Origin: Maribacter sp. ACAM166
Lineage (GTDB): Bacteria; Bacteroidota; Bacteroidia; Flavobacteriales; Flavobacteriaceae
Reading direction: 5' to 3'
Assembly (NCBI RefSeq): GCF_005771495.1
Contig: NZ_VAUW01000004.1
Location: forward strand, 186,001-250,000
DNA: 64,000 nucleotides
In this document: positions 10,117-19,175 of the stretch, piece by piece
Layout: each line of letters begins with the position of its first letter
Position numbering within the stretch: position 1 is the first letter of the stretch
Made by a program: the position numbers and the translations under genes
The notes under the pieces: model-generated
What the model saw: only the letters and a program-made list of their open reading frames with translations
Told to the model about the DNA's origin: nothing
Databases searched by the model: none

Positions 10117-10850
10117 TTAGGTATCAAATTTACGATAGGCTGCCATGGTAAACATATAAATACTATAGCAGATTAGACCTGCTGCTACAGTTCCTAACAG
10201 CAGTTTACCGTAAGAGCTTGTTCGTGAATGAACGAGAAGGCTTCTGCGGTGCCTTTCATGTCGTTGGAAGTATTTCCATTCAAATTAAAACCTGCAGCAA
10301 GAAAAAAGTAAGCTACAATAGAAGTGACAATGCCTCTAGAAATAAGTATGGCATATCCTATTCGTTTAATATATCTTCTCTTCGCTACTACCGATATGAA
10401 TTTTATTCTAAACTGAAATAGAAAAATACCTTTCACAGTTAAACCAAGTCAGATGGTAATGAAAATGAAGGTTCCTGTTGAGCTCGCTAATATAGAACTG
10501 CAGGACCCGCTATCACTTTTGAGCAATGATAAAATACCAAACCCAGCTAAAATGGATAGAATCCCTAAGGCTGCGTAAAAAGTAACTTCTTTTTGCTAAA
10601 CCTTTTATGTCTAATCCTATTCCTTTTAGATCCTTTATACTTACCATGAACCTCAATATTGCGAAACAAATAAGGCCTATACCTAAAATAAAAATCAACA
10701 CAGTGCCACATGTATGATTTTTTAAATAATCTATAACCGCTAACCTGCCTGCTTTTTGACCACCTATATTAATAGCGGAAAGCAAGGTTAAAATTCCCGT
10801 AGGGGCATACGTTATTCCTTTAGCAATACATCAAATGTGGGCTATTTTTT
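10117..10850 (-). pseudogene. Decayed DUF1206-family membrane protein gene
   Basis: Read on the minus strand, coherent membrane-protein sequence continues across several lesions: AKGITYAPTGILTLLSAINI (near 10830), then ILGIGLICFAILRFMV, a frameshift near 10570 into GILSILAGFGILSLL, an in-frame TGA where a Trp is likely (near 10450), KRIGYAILISRGIVTSIVAY, a second frameshift near 10205, and an ending LLLGTVAAGLICYSIYMFT before TAA at 10117. The repeated short membrane hairpins with a KRIGY-type turn match DUF1206. An in-frame stop also precedes the first block. No single frame is functional. Confidence 0.75.
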
Positions 10851-11004
10851 TAGTTTTTGGTCTATATGTTAATATATCAATATTAATTCGATTGAAACTC
10901 TAGTTGATAGTGTTTAATAATTTGATTTTCAGTATTTTATGATGAATAAAAATATTAGGTATTTCGTGTATTTGAAGGTTTTCTGCTTTGGAGTTGTTCT
11001 TTGT

Positions 11005-11027
11005 TTAGACGACTTCTTGTCGTCTAA
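11005..11027. repeat. Perfect 9-bp stem-loop
   Basis: TTAGACGAC and GTCGTCTAA form a perfect stem around a 5-nt loop (TTCTT). It lies between the two pseudogenes. No U-tract follows on either strand, so it is not a typical terminator. Confidence 0.5.
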
Positions 11028-11126
11028 TGCTTCTCCACCATCGCTAGTATCCTTAAAATTCAAATGATTAACGTAAACCTAATTATAGCCAGTATTCAGG
11101 AGTTTTTGAATTTGCGAGTCAAGTAG

Positions 11127-11989
11127 TCAAATTTTAATCTTCCTCCCGTTTAAATCACCTTCTATTAGTGTTTTTGTAGCCAGCGTATCTTCTTTATGGT
11201 TTTTAAGAACAAATTTAAAGAAACTAACAAATCCTACTCGTAAGGTTTTTAAGAAACCATCGGAAATGGCTAACTCTTCAAACAAATCAAATGTACCTTC
11301 ATTAAAATCAATGCCTGTGAAATAATTTATAAAATCGTTAAGAGCTTTAGCACTGCTATTATCTAGGCTAAAAGACACATCTATATCTGGAATCTCTTTT
11401 ACTACGTTGATATCTCCATCTAAAACCATCTTTCCATTCCTAATTGAAGTAGCAGTAGCATGAATATTGGAAGGTAGGCTTCTTATTTTTTCAACAATAT
11501 GTCTAAGGTTGGATGCAACAAGATTTATGTTGGATAAATTAAGGTCAATATTTGGGGTTGTTTGTAACTGTAGAAATGCGAATTTCCTTTTTTCAAGGGT
11601 CAGTTGGTTAATGTCGATTGGTACTAAATTAGGCAACACTTTTTACCAATCTTAGGTTCTTGTCTATATACTATCTTGCTGAATATCTTTAAAAACACAG
11701 ATTATGTTAGCTCTGTCATAATTATTTTAGCATGAATCAGTGATTTCCATTCTGCGGAGATAGGTATTTCTTTAAAGTCTAAAAGTGGAATTTTAGATTT
11801 CCCAATAACTTTATTCAAGTACATTCTTTTAGTGGTGTAAATTGCACCTATCAGTTTAAAGTCTATATGCTCAACTTGGCCAAAATAGCCAAGTATATCA
11901 GCAAGTATTTTGTTGACGCAATTTTTAATGATATATGGAGGTGTAATACGTAAAATAATTAGTGGGGAGATAGTTACTTTAGGAAGCAC
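11127..11989 (-). pseudogene. Decayed DUF748-like (AsmA-related) gene
   Basis: Two minus-strand open segments, 11702-11989 and 11127-11639, read like the start and the end of one protein. The first has YIIKNCVNKILADILGYFGQ and LDFKEIPISAEWKSLIHA; the second has SNINLVASNLRHIVEKI and ends LIEGDLNGRKIKI. This arrangement resembles the DUF748/AsmA-like periplasmic proteins of Flavobacteriia. Stops break the join near 11640-11700, the hydrophobic N-terminal anchor is lost, and the C-terminal part looks shortened by an internal deletion, so I call it a pseudogene. The family name is from memory of its sequence style and is less certain than the decay. Confidence 0.65.
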
Positions 11990-12127
11990 ATTTTTTTTAC
12001 AGAATGCTATATTTTCTTTCTTCTGGTTTTCGATTGATTAGCAATTAGAAAGTTTAAAGTAGTAACCTTGTCTAATCAGTAGGAAATATAAGACCCAGAA
12101 TTAGCGCCAAGTATAAACGTCATAATG

Positions 12128-12532
12128 TCAAAGAAATTTATCTTTAAGTTCGGTTTTCGGTACCATGCACACATCCTTTTTACCATACCAATTATACCTA
12201 TTTCGTGCTATAAAATCGTATACGATATTTCGAAAAGATTCAGGAATCCATAGTAAAATAGAAGATATCGTTCTTAAACCTTTCAAACTTTTGCCTATTT
12301 CTAATGCTGCAGTTGATTTAGTGAAATAAGCAACATTTGGTTCGATGAGGATAATTGAATCTATCAAATCAGTATCAATATTCCGCGCAGCTGTCATTTT
12401 TTTCCCCACTTCACTTTGCAAAGCAGAAAACTGAAAAACATGTTTACTATCTCGCTTTATGATAAACTGAACCGCTCCATTACAAAGATTACAAACTCCA
12501 TCAAAAAGGATAATTTTCTTAGTTGTTTCCAA
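12128..12532 (-). CDS. DCC-family thiol-disulfide oxidoreductase (DUF393)
   Basis: 134 residues, full family length. The N-terminus holds the diagnostic FDGVCNLCNGAVQFIIKRD, with the redox CxxC (CNLC) that defines the DCC group, followed by FQFSALQSEVGK and a C-terminal YDFIARNRYNWYG segment typical of the family. The family is predicted to be thioredoxin-fold but its substrate is not established. The gene contains one copy of the palindrome ATCGTATACGAT at 12215-12226. It is a single minus-strand gene bordering the decayed zone. Confidence 0.9.
   Translation of the reverse strand: METTKKIILFDGVCNLCNGAVQFIIKRDSKHVFQFSALQSEVGKKMTAARNIDTDLIDSIILIEPNVAYFTKSTAALEIGKSLKGLRTISSILLWIPESFRNIVYDFIARNRYNWYGKKDVCMVPKTELKDKFL
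12215..12226. repeat. Palindrome ATCGTATACGAT, copy 1
   Basis: Perfect 12-bp palindrome inside the DUF393 coding sequence. Three more copies occur in the window (12652, 19479, 27209). Confidence 0.8.
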
Positions 12533-12651
12533 GGTGTAAAGATAACATGAATATTAGTATGTCAGGGGCACCAAATAGTTATTAATTACCGTAATCAAAA
12601 AACTAAAAGAGATTAATAAAACACACTAAATAGTTAATTAGCATTAATTTT

Positions 12652-12665
12652 AATCGTATACGATT
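12652..12665. repeat. Palindrome AATCGTATACGATT, copy 2
   Basis: Perfect 14-bp palindrome in the 169-bp spacer between the DUF393 gene and the 3' end of mutS2; the only copy of the four lying outside coding sequence. Confidence 0.8.
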
Positions 12666-12701
12666 TATTATAACCTAGTGGTATTCAGGTTTATTTAATC
12701 C

Positions 12702-14873
12702 TTATTTCTTTCGTTCTACTAATTCCAACTGGTCAACACTCACATTCGTGGTAAACATGCCATAATTGACAATGGCCTTACCCTTTTCTAGAGAATCTAT
12801 TGATCCAACCGCTTTGCCGTCTATCATACGTACCCGATCCCCGATATTAAAAACGGGTTTAGGTTTATTCTTTTCCTTTTGAATTGCTTTTTTCTTATCG
12901 ACTTTCTTAGTTTCTCGAATAACCTCAACTTCCTTTTGTACTTCTTTGGTTACTTGTGCTTTTTTAGAACGTTCTGCTTTCGCTTGGTTAGCCGTTTTCT
13001 TCTTACGCTTACTATTTTCCGTTTCTACGATTCGTATGAGCTCAGAAACTAAGGGACGTTTTTTATTATCTTGAAAATACTTGTCTGCCGCTATATTCAC
13101 CTTATTGCCTAATAGAATCATACGTTGGTCATGTTCATATAATTCTTGATAGTTCTCTAATTTTGACTTGACCTTGGCGTTTAATTTTTCTAAACGAGAT
13201 GCTTCTTCACGTGCTTTTACCTCTTCTTCCTTTAATCTAGAACCAGTTTCTGCCATTTTGCTGCGTTCTTTTTGCAGTTTGGCTATGGTTGCGTCAAAAC
13301 GGACTTTACCGCGCTCAATCTTCTTCTTAGCTTTATTGATTAGTGAGTAGGGGATACCATTCTTCTGGGCAACCTCAAATGTAAACGAACTACCAGCTTG
13401 CCCTAAAATCAATTGGAATGTAGGTTCGAGGGTTCTTCCGTCAAAAAGCATGTTCGCGTTCGTTACGTGGGGCAACTCATTGGCAAGGGCTTTTAAGTTG
13501 GCGTAATGGGTAGTAATGACACCAAACGAACCACGTTCATAGAACACTTCTAAAAATGCTTCAGCTAACGCTCCCCCTAATTCGGGATCACTACCTGTAC
13601 CAAATTCATCTATTAAGAACAACGTTTGGCTGTCACAGCGTTTCAAAAATTGGTTCATGTTCTTTAATCGGTAACTGTACGTACTTAAATGATTTTCAAT
13701 ACTTTGGTTGTCACCGATATCTGTTAAAATATTTTTAAAAAAACAAACTTCACTACGTTCATGAACGGGAATCAGAAGTCCGCTTTGCAACATGACTTGT
13801 AAAAGTCCAATTGTTTTTAAAGTAATACTTTTTCCTCCTGCATTTGGACCGGAAATAACAATAATCCTGTTTTCTTTATGTAATTCTATGGTTTGTGGAA
13901 AAGTCTTTTCTCCCTTACGCTTATTATTAAGAAACAAGAGGGGATGATAGGCATCACGTAAATAAAGCCTGCTATTGGTGTTTATTTTGGGCAGTAGAGC
14001 ATCAATATCCTCTGCGTATTTAGCTTTTGCAGCTATAACGTCCACTTGGGTTAAATACTCCTGATAATCCCTTAAAAGAACTCTAAATGGTCTAATTTGA
14101 TTTGTTAGTTGCTTTAAAATGCGTTGCACCTCTTCTTTTTCATCAAACTCCAAATTGTTCAGTTCTCGACTATACTTCAATGCAGCTTCTGGCTCTATAT
14201 AAACAATGCTGCCTGTCTTTGAAGTACCCATCACAGAACCCTTGACTTTTTTACGGTACATAGCTTTAACTGCTAATACCCTTCTGTTTTCAACTACAGA
14301 CTCTCTAATATCATCTAAATAGTCTGAAGCTTGATAGGTATTTAAGGCGGCTCCGAAACTTTGACCGATTTTACCTCGTACCTGATTTATCTGTCTACGA
14401 ATGGTGAATAGGTTATCTGAAGCATTATCCTTGACTTCTCCAAATCGATCAATAACGTTATTTATCAAATCCGGTATTTCCGTAGTAGGTTCTAAAATCG
14501 AAACGAATTCGTGAAATAATGGATAATATTCTTTGAATTTTTTAAAGAATTTTTGATGTAAAGCTACCGTTGTGCAAATACTAGCAATTCGCTTAAAACC
14601 TTGTAGCTCTAATGTGGTATTTTCAATTTTAAGTAGTTTTAAGTCACTATTAATACTATCAAAACCATGATTGGGAATACGGTTTTCACTAATAAGTGAC
14701 GATAGGTATTCTGCAGTTTTACCCAATTCCAACGTACTATTTTCCTCGTTGATCAATGGTGCAATTTCTAATGCGGCCTGCTTTCCTAATTCGGTATGGC
14801 AGCGCACAGAAACTTGTGTTAATACGGAAGGAAATTCAAGGTCCTGTAATGTTTTGGAATGTATGTTAGCCAC
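12702..14873 (-). CDS. mutS2: MutS2-family ATPase, lacking a Smr domain
   Basis: 723-residue MutS-like ATPase without the N-terminal mismatch-recognition domain. Visible are the core and lever helices, Walker A ISGPNAGGKSITLKTIG, Walker B LFLIDEFGTGSDPELGG and the signature ITTHYANLKALA. A long Lys/Glu-rich coiled coil follows (~520-660), and the end is a KOW-like beta segment (NIGDRVRMIDGKAVGSIDSL). Canonical MutS2 (~780 residues) ends in a Smr nuclease domain; here the protein stops before it. MutS2 proteins act in anti-recombination or in rescue of collided ribosomes in other bacteria; which role applies here is unknown. Confidence 0.9.
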   Translation of the reverse strand: MANIHSKTLQDLEFPSVLTQVSVRCHTELGKQAALEIAPLINEENSTLELGKTAEYLSSLISENRIPNHGFDSINSDLKLLKIENTTLELQGFKRIASICTTVALHQKFFKKFKEYYPLFHEFVSILEPTTEIPDLINNVIDRFGEVKDNASDNLFTIRRQINQVRGKIGQSFGAALNTYQASDYLDDIRESVVENRRVLAVKAMYRKKVKGSVMGTSKTGSIVYIEPEAALKYSRELNNLEFDEKEEVQRILKQLTNQIRPFRVLLRDYQEYLTQVDVIAAKAKYAEDIDALLPKINTNSRLYLRDAYHPLLFLNNKRKGEKTFPQTIELHKENRIIVISGPNAGGKSITLKTIGLLQVMLQSGLLIPVHERSEVCFFKNILTDIGDNQSIENHLSTYSYRLKNMNQFLKRCDSQTLFLIDEFGTGSDPELGGALAEAFLEVFYERGSFGVITTHYANLKALANELPHVTNANMLFDGRTLEPTFQLILGQAGSSFTFEVAQKNGIPYSLINKAKKKIERGKVRFDATIAKLQKERSKMAETGSRLKEEEVKAREEASRLEKLNAKVKSKLENYQELYEHDQRMILLGNKVNIAADKYFQDNKKRPLVSELIRIVETENSKRKKKTANQAKAERSKKAQVTKEVQKEVEVIRETKKVDKKKAIQKEKNKPKPVFNIGDRVRMIDGKAVGSIDSLEKGKAIVNYGMFTTNVSVDQLELVERKK

Positions 14874-15044
14874 GTTCTGTTTAAATAAGCGGCAAAGGTA
14901 CGGATTGGCTACGATATTTGAAATAACAAGATTGTCAACACTATTTTAACTAATGGCCTTACCTAATAGGGGATATTTAACTTTACAAAAGAACATTAAC
15001 CTTTCAAAGTAGCCTTGATTAGGACTATATATCGTAGTTATTGG

Positions 15045-15052
15045 TAGTTTTG
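15045..15052 (+). promoter_or_regulatory. Candidate -7 box of ung
   Basis: TAGTTTTG matches TAnnTTTG and lies 27 bp before the ATG at 15080. The nearest TTG upstream (15015) is further away than the usual 19-21 bp spacing, so support is partial. Confidence 0.35.
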
Positions 15053-15079
15053 TACTGTGTAAAATAAATCATTGTTAGT

Positions 15080-15745
15080 ATGTGTAAAGCAATTCATCCA
15101 AGTTGGAAAAATCATTTACAAGAAGAATTTAATCAACCATATTTTAATAATCTTACCGAATTTGTAAAGCAAGAATATACTGATAATACGTGTTACCCCA
15201 AACATTCAGATATTTATGCAGCATTCGACCATTGCCCTTTTGAAAAAACCAAAGTAGTTATAATAGGGCAGGACCCATATCATGGTTCTGGGCAGGCTAA
15301 TGGATTATGCTTTTCGGTTCACGATGGCATAGCGCATCCGCCTTCACTTATGAATATTTTTAAGGAAATTCAAACAGACTTAGAACTACCTTATCCCAAA
15401 AGTGGGAATTTGAAACGATGGGCCGAACAAGGGGTGCTATTATTAAATTCTACGCTTACAGTGCGGGCACATGAGCCTACCAGTCATCAAAAACAAGGTT
15501 GGGAAACGTTTACCGATGCCGTAATTTCAAAATTAGCCAAAGAAAGGACAGGTATTGTTTTTTTATTATGGGGTGGTTTTGCAAAAAAAAAGGAAAAACT
15601 AATTGATTCTACAGCGCATTATATTCTCACTTCTGGACACCCATCTCCGTTGAGTGCTAATCGTGGATATTGGTTTGGAAATCAACATTTTTCTATTTGC
15701 AATAAAATATTGAATGATTCAGGCAATAAATCTATTAGTTGGTAA
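15080..15745 (+). CDS. ung: Uracil-DNA glycosylase (family 1)
   Basis: 221 residues, family length. Removes uracil from DNA to start base excision repair. The water-activating motif GQDPYHG (catalytic Asp at residue 65) is followed by ANGLCFSV, the LLLNSTLTVRAHEPTSH uracil-binding segment, LLWGGFAKKK, and the DNA-intercalating HPSPLSA motif (His187). All catalytic residues are intact. It stands alone between mutS2 (divergent) and the response regulator. Confidence 0.97.
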   Translation: MCKAIHPSWKNHLQEEFNQPYFNNLTEFVKQEYTDNTCYPKHSDIYAAFDHCPFEKTKVVIIGQDPYHGSGQANGLCFSVHDGIAHPPSLMNIFKEIQTDLELPYPKSGNLKRWAEQGVLLLNSTLTVRAHEPTSHQKQGWETFTDAVISKLAKERTGIVFLLWGGFAKKKEKLIDSTAHYILTSGHPSPLSANRGYWFGNQHFSICNKILNDSGNKSISW

Positions 15746-15828
15746 GTTACTTAAAGATATTTTCTCTAACTTTAAAACATTATTTTGCAGTTTTTAACAA
15801 ATAGAACTGCAATCAACAACAGCGCAAA

Positions 15829-16257
15829 ATGAACAATTCACATAAATTGAACTCTATATTACTAGTAGATGATGATGATGCAAGTAACTTTTTACATTCA
15901 ATTTTCATTAATAAACTAGACCTAGATGTCAATGTAAACTCTGCATTAAACGGTCAAGAGGCGTTAGATTTTATATTAGGGAAAGGTCAAGAAGAATTAG
16001 AGTTACCTTGTATGGTCATGCTTGATTTAAGAATGCCTGTAATGGATGGATGGCAATTTATAAAAGCTTATGAAGAATTGGTTCCAAAAAAGCTAAAAGA
16101 CCAAATAACCATCGTTCTAGTCACTATTAGTGATAATAAAGAGGATAAAGATGCTGCTGGTGCTAATCCATTTATAGCCGATTTTTCACAGAAACCCCTA
16201 TCTGATGATACCTTTAAACAGTTAATTCAAAAGCATTTTAGCGTGGCTATTATTTAA
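15829..16257 (+). CDS. Stand-alone response regulator receiver protein
   Basis: 142-residue single-domain CheY-like protein. It has the acidic pocket LLVDDDD (residues 12-17), phospho-acceptor Asp66 in MLDLRMPVMDGW, a switch Thr/Ser region (VLVTIS) and the conserved Lys (SQKPL, about residue 122). There is no output domain, so it must signal by protein contact. No histidine kinase is adjacent, which makes it an orphan. The Asn-Phe-Leu after the acidic pocket is typical of the Rcp1-like group common in Bacteroidota. Confidence 0.92.
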   Translation: MNNSHKLNSILLVDDDDASNFLHSIFINKLDLDVNVNSALNGQEALDFILGKGQEELELPCMVMLDLRMPVMDGWQFIKAYEELVPKKLKDQITIVLVTISDNKEDKDAAGANPFIADFSQKPLSDDTFKQLIQKHFSVAII

Positions 16258-16258
16258 A

Positions 16259-17104
16259 TCACACTAATATTTCAGATGTCGATAGTGAACTATCGATTAA
16301 CTTCAGTTCCTTTAAAGTGTCTTGAACTTTAATCAATGTATGCTCGGGTAGCTGCTGTTGGCTCCATTGAGTGCGTTGCAACCACTGTTGTATATCGATT
16401 AATTTTTGTTGATAACGATTTGCTAATGAGCGTTCAATACTGGGTATTTGTTTGAATTCTGCAGTATAATTGTTGATAACCTCTCGAATATGTTTTACTA
16501 GATTTTTATGTTCTGATAAAAATTTATTGGTCCCAACCAAAACGAAACAAGGCCAAGGGGTAGGGCAATCGCCTAGGTGTCTAAATATACCGCCATCTAC
16601 CAAAGGTTTTGTGGTAAAATGTTCCCACATAAAATAATCAGCGTTACCGCAGGCTAGACTCTCTACAGCGCCATCTAGGGTATTTACCAAATTAAACTTC
16701 AAATTTTCAGGTTCCCAACCCATTTGCTTTGCATGTACATATGCCATAAGATGGCTTCCACTACCAAAACGGCTAATGGCCGCAGTAGTATTTTTCAATT
16801 CTTCAAGTGATTTATAGGTGCTATTTATGTCTACATGAATACCCCAATGCAGCGGAGATGAGATATATTCTTGTATAATTCTAACTTGGTTGCCCTCGGT
16901 TATACTTTTAACGATACCCTCTGTAAGTATGATGGCTAAATCAGTTTCATTATTGTCTAACAGGTCGCACATTCTACCTGTACCTTCGGGAATGTCTGTC
17001 CAAGTTAAGTTAATACCCCTTTCTTCAAATGCGCCTTCTTCAATGGCCATGTGCCAAGGCAAATTAAAATGTTCGGGTACGCCAATGATTTTAACGGTTT
17101 TCAT
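16259..17104 (-). CDS. NMT1/THI5-like substrate-binding protein without a signal peptide
   Basis: 281 residues resembling periplasmic binding proteins of the NMT1/THI5/SsuA type: VKIIGVPEHFNLPWHMAIEEG at the N-terminus (listed here in two overlapping pieces: VKIIGVPEHF and NLPWHMAIEEG), then ETDLAIILTEGIVKSI and AAISRFGSGSHLMAY. There is no signal peptide or lipobox, so it is probably cytoplasmic, unlike ABC-transporter partners, and no permease or ATPase is nearby. Its start overlaps the end of ppk1 by 14 bp, which suggests translational coupling. Function unknown; a ligand sensor or enzyme of the THI5 type is possible. Confidence 0.7.
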   Translation of the reverse strand: MKTVKIIGVPEHFNLPWHMAIEEGAFEERGINLTWTDIPEGTGRMCDLLDNNETDLAIILTEGIVKSITEGNQVRIIQEYISSPLHWGIHVDINSTYKSLEELKNTTAAISRFGSGSHLMAYVHAKQMGWEPENLKFNLVNTLDGAVESLACGNADYFMWEHFTTKPLVDGGIFRHLGDCPTPWPCFVLVGTNKFLSEHKNLVKHIREVINNYTAEFKQIPSIERSLANRYQQKLIDIQQWLQRTQWSQQQLPEHTLIKVQDTLKELKLIDSSLSTSEILV

Positions 17105-19133
17105 TTAATATTTTTTTTAGGTAATCGTAAATAGCATATTGTGAACGTACGGGTTCTTCCTGATCACCAACGGCTACTTTTTTATTTGAATTTTCTAAAT
17201 CTAAAACTCTGGCTTTTTGATTATCGTTAAGCTGTAATGTTAGTATATGTTTCAATTCGTTAAAGATATCCATATCAAGAATAGGAGTAACAACTTCTAT
17301 ACGCTTATCCAAATTTCTGGTCATCCAATCTGCAGAACCCATATACATAAGTTCATTTCCTCCATTTTCAAAAAGATAAATTCTACCATGTTCTAGAAAC
17401 CGATCTATAATACTGGTAATTAAAATAGTATTTTTCATTTGTGCGCTAAGGTCATCACTCGCCTTTAAATAACAGCAAAAACCTCTAACGATAAGTCTAA
17501 CGTGTACACCAGCATTAACGGCCCTGTATAGTGCGGAAATCATATCAGCATCTTCGAGGCTATTCATTTTAGCTGTTATACCTGCTTTTTCACCCTTTTC
17601 TGCAGCAGTAATTTCATTTTGAATAAGATTGAGAAAAGTAACGCGTGTTGTAAAAGGAGAAACTAATAGCTGTTTTAGTTTTGGTGCGATTAATTTTCGC
17701 TCCAAAACTTCAAAAACCTGTTTTAAATCCTTCGTAATTTTCTTATGAGCGGTAAAAAGTCCGTGGTCACAGTAAATTTTAGAGGTCTTGGCATTAAAAT
17801 TACCAGTACCAATGTAAGCATATCGTTTAACCTTTCCGTTTTCTTCCCTAAAAACCATGGCTATTTTGGAATGAACTTTTATCTGAGGGATACTAAAAAT
17901 GACCTTAGCTCCTTTTTCTTCAAAAATTCGACCCCATTTTATATTATTGGCTTCATCGAAGCGAGCTTGTGCTTCCACAAAAAGTGTTACTTCTTTTTTG
18001 TTTTCTAACGCAGTTAAAAGGGCATTTGCCAATGCAGAAGACTCTGCAATGCGATAGATGGTCATTTTAATGGCACTAACTTTTGGGTCAATAGCGGCAC
18101 TTTTAAGAAATTCTTCAACCACACTAAAGTCTTGATAGGGGAAATGTATTAACTGATCTTTTTTTGAGATAGTTTCAAAAAAATTAGTACAAAAGGATAA
18201 TTCTGGATGCGGTATTGCAGGCTTTGGTTCGTATTGTAAATGCTCAGTATGTTCAGGTCGGGGAAAAGTGAAAAAATCGGATAAATTATGATACGTGCCA
18301 CCAGGGGATAAATCAACTTCACCTAAATTAAGATCTGTTTTTACAGCATTGATTAGTTTAAGAGGCATTTTGTTATCATAAAGTAGGCGTGTAGCTTGTC
18401 CTGTATTTCGTTTATCTAATGATTTATAAATTTTTTCAACTAGCTCAACATCAGAATAATCATCTTCTAAATAGAGTTCGGCATCCCTAGATAGTTTTAT
18501 GGAATAACAACTTGTTATCTTTTTTTGCGGGAGAAGCTTTTGCATTTCTAGTCGAACCACATCATCAATATAACAATATTGATGCCCATTACCGGGTATT
18601 GCAATGAACCGGTTAACTCCGTCTGTAGGTATTTTCACTAGACTATAGCGGTCATCAAAGTGCGTGACCACCAAGTATAATGAACTGTCAGTAAGTTTTA
18701 TGTTATTAGTGGTGTGATAAACCTCACAGAATTCTTTAATCGTAGAATCAAATAGATTACGTAGAAAATGTTTCTGTTCTTGATTGAAGCTAGCTACATT
18801 TTTCAAATATATATGATGTTCTTCCAGCTCTTTTAAGGTCGTCGCAATTACTTTTCCAAAATGAATTTGTTGTTCATCAATCGTTTTAAGAATATGCTTA
18901 AGGGTACTACTAGCTTTGAGCATTAGCTTCTTTCGAAGGTTTTTATCCAACTGCTTAATTTGACGAAGTCCTGAAACACGTACTTTAAAGTACTCATCTA
19001 AATTAGATGAAAAGATGGCTAAGAATTTAAGCCGTTCCAATAGGGGAGTTTCTTTATTTTCAGCCTCAAGTAAAACGCGCTCATTAAAGTATAACCAATT
19101 AATATCTCTATGTTTAAATTTGTTTTTTTTCAT
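17091..19133 (-). CDS. ppk1: Polyphosphate kinase 1
   Basis: 680 residues, family length (~690). It reversibly makes polyphosphate from ATP. Order of domains: N-terminal helical domain (residues 1-105; INWLYFNERVLLEAE), head domain, and two phospholipase D-like C-terminal domains. The autophosphorylated His lies in IKVHSKIAMVFRE; YIGTGNFNAKTSKIYCDHG and the second-domain LIVRGFCCYLK and FLEHGRIYLFENGG motifs are intact. It follows the nucleoside phosphorylase by 42 bp on the same strand and overlaps the NMT1-like gene, so these are probably one operon. Confidence 0.96.
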   Translation of the reverse strand: MKKNKFKHRDINWLYFNERVLLEAENKETPLLERLKFLAIFSSNLDEYFKVRVSGLRQIKQLDKNLRKKLMLKASSTLKHILKTIDEQQIHFGKVIATTLKELEEHHIYLKNVASFNQEQKHFLRNLFDSTIKEFCEVYHTTNNIKLTDSSLYLVVTHFDDRYSLVKIPTDGVNRFIAIPGNGHQYCYIDDVVRLEMQKLLPQKKITSCYSIKLSRDAELYLEDDYSDVELVEKIYKSLDKRNTGQATRLLYDNKMPLKLINAVKTDLNLGEVDLSPGGTYHNLSDFFTFPRPEHTEHLQYEPKPAIPHPELSFCTNFFETISKKDQLIHFPYQDFSVVEEFLKSAAIDPKVSAIKMTIYRIAESSALANALLTALENKKEVTLFVEAQARFDEANNIKWGRIFEEKGAKVIFSIPQIKVHSKIAMVFREENGKVKRYAYIGTGNFNAKTSKIYCDHGLFTAHKKITKDLKQVFEVLERKLIAPKLKQLLVSPFTTRVTFLNLIQNEITAAEKGEKAGITAKMNSLEDADMISALYRAVNAGVHVRLIVRGFCCYLKASDDLSAQMKNTILITSIIDRFLEHGRIYLFENGGNELMYMGSADWMTRNLDKRIEVVTPILDMDIFNELKHILTLQLNDNQKARVLDLENSNKKVAVGDQEEPVRSQYAIYDYLKKILNENR

Positions 19134-19175
19134 GGTCAGATTTCGGCAAAAATAAGAAGTCTTAGATACGAATAA

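Noticed and set aside
12601..12701. A lost Smr domain after mutS2 hidden by a frameshift
   Set aside because: The spacer is short and AT-rich, with no Smr-like residues in any frame.
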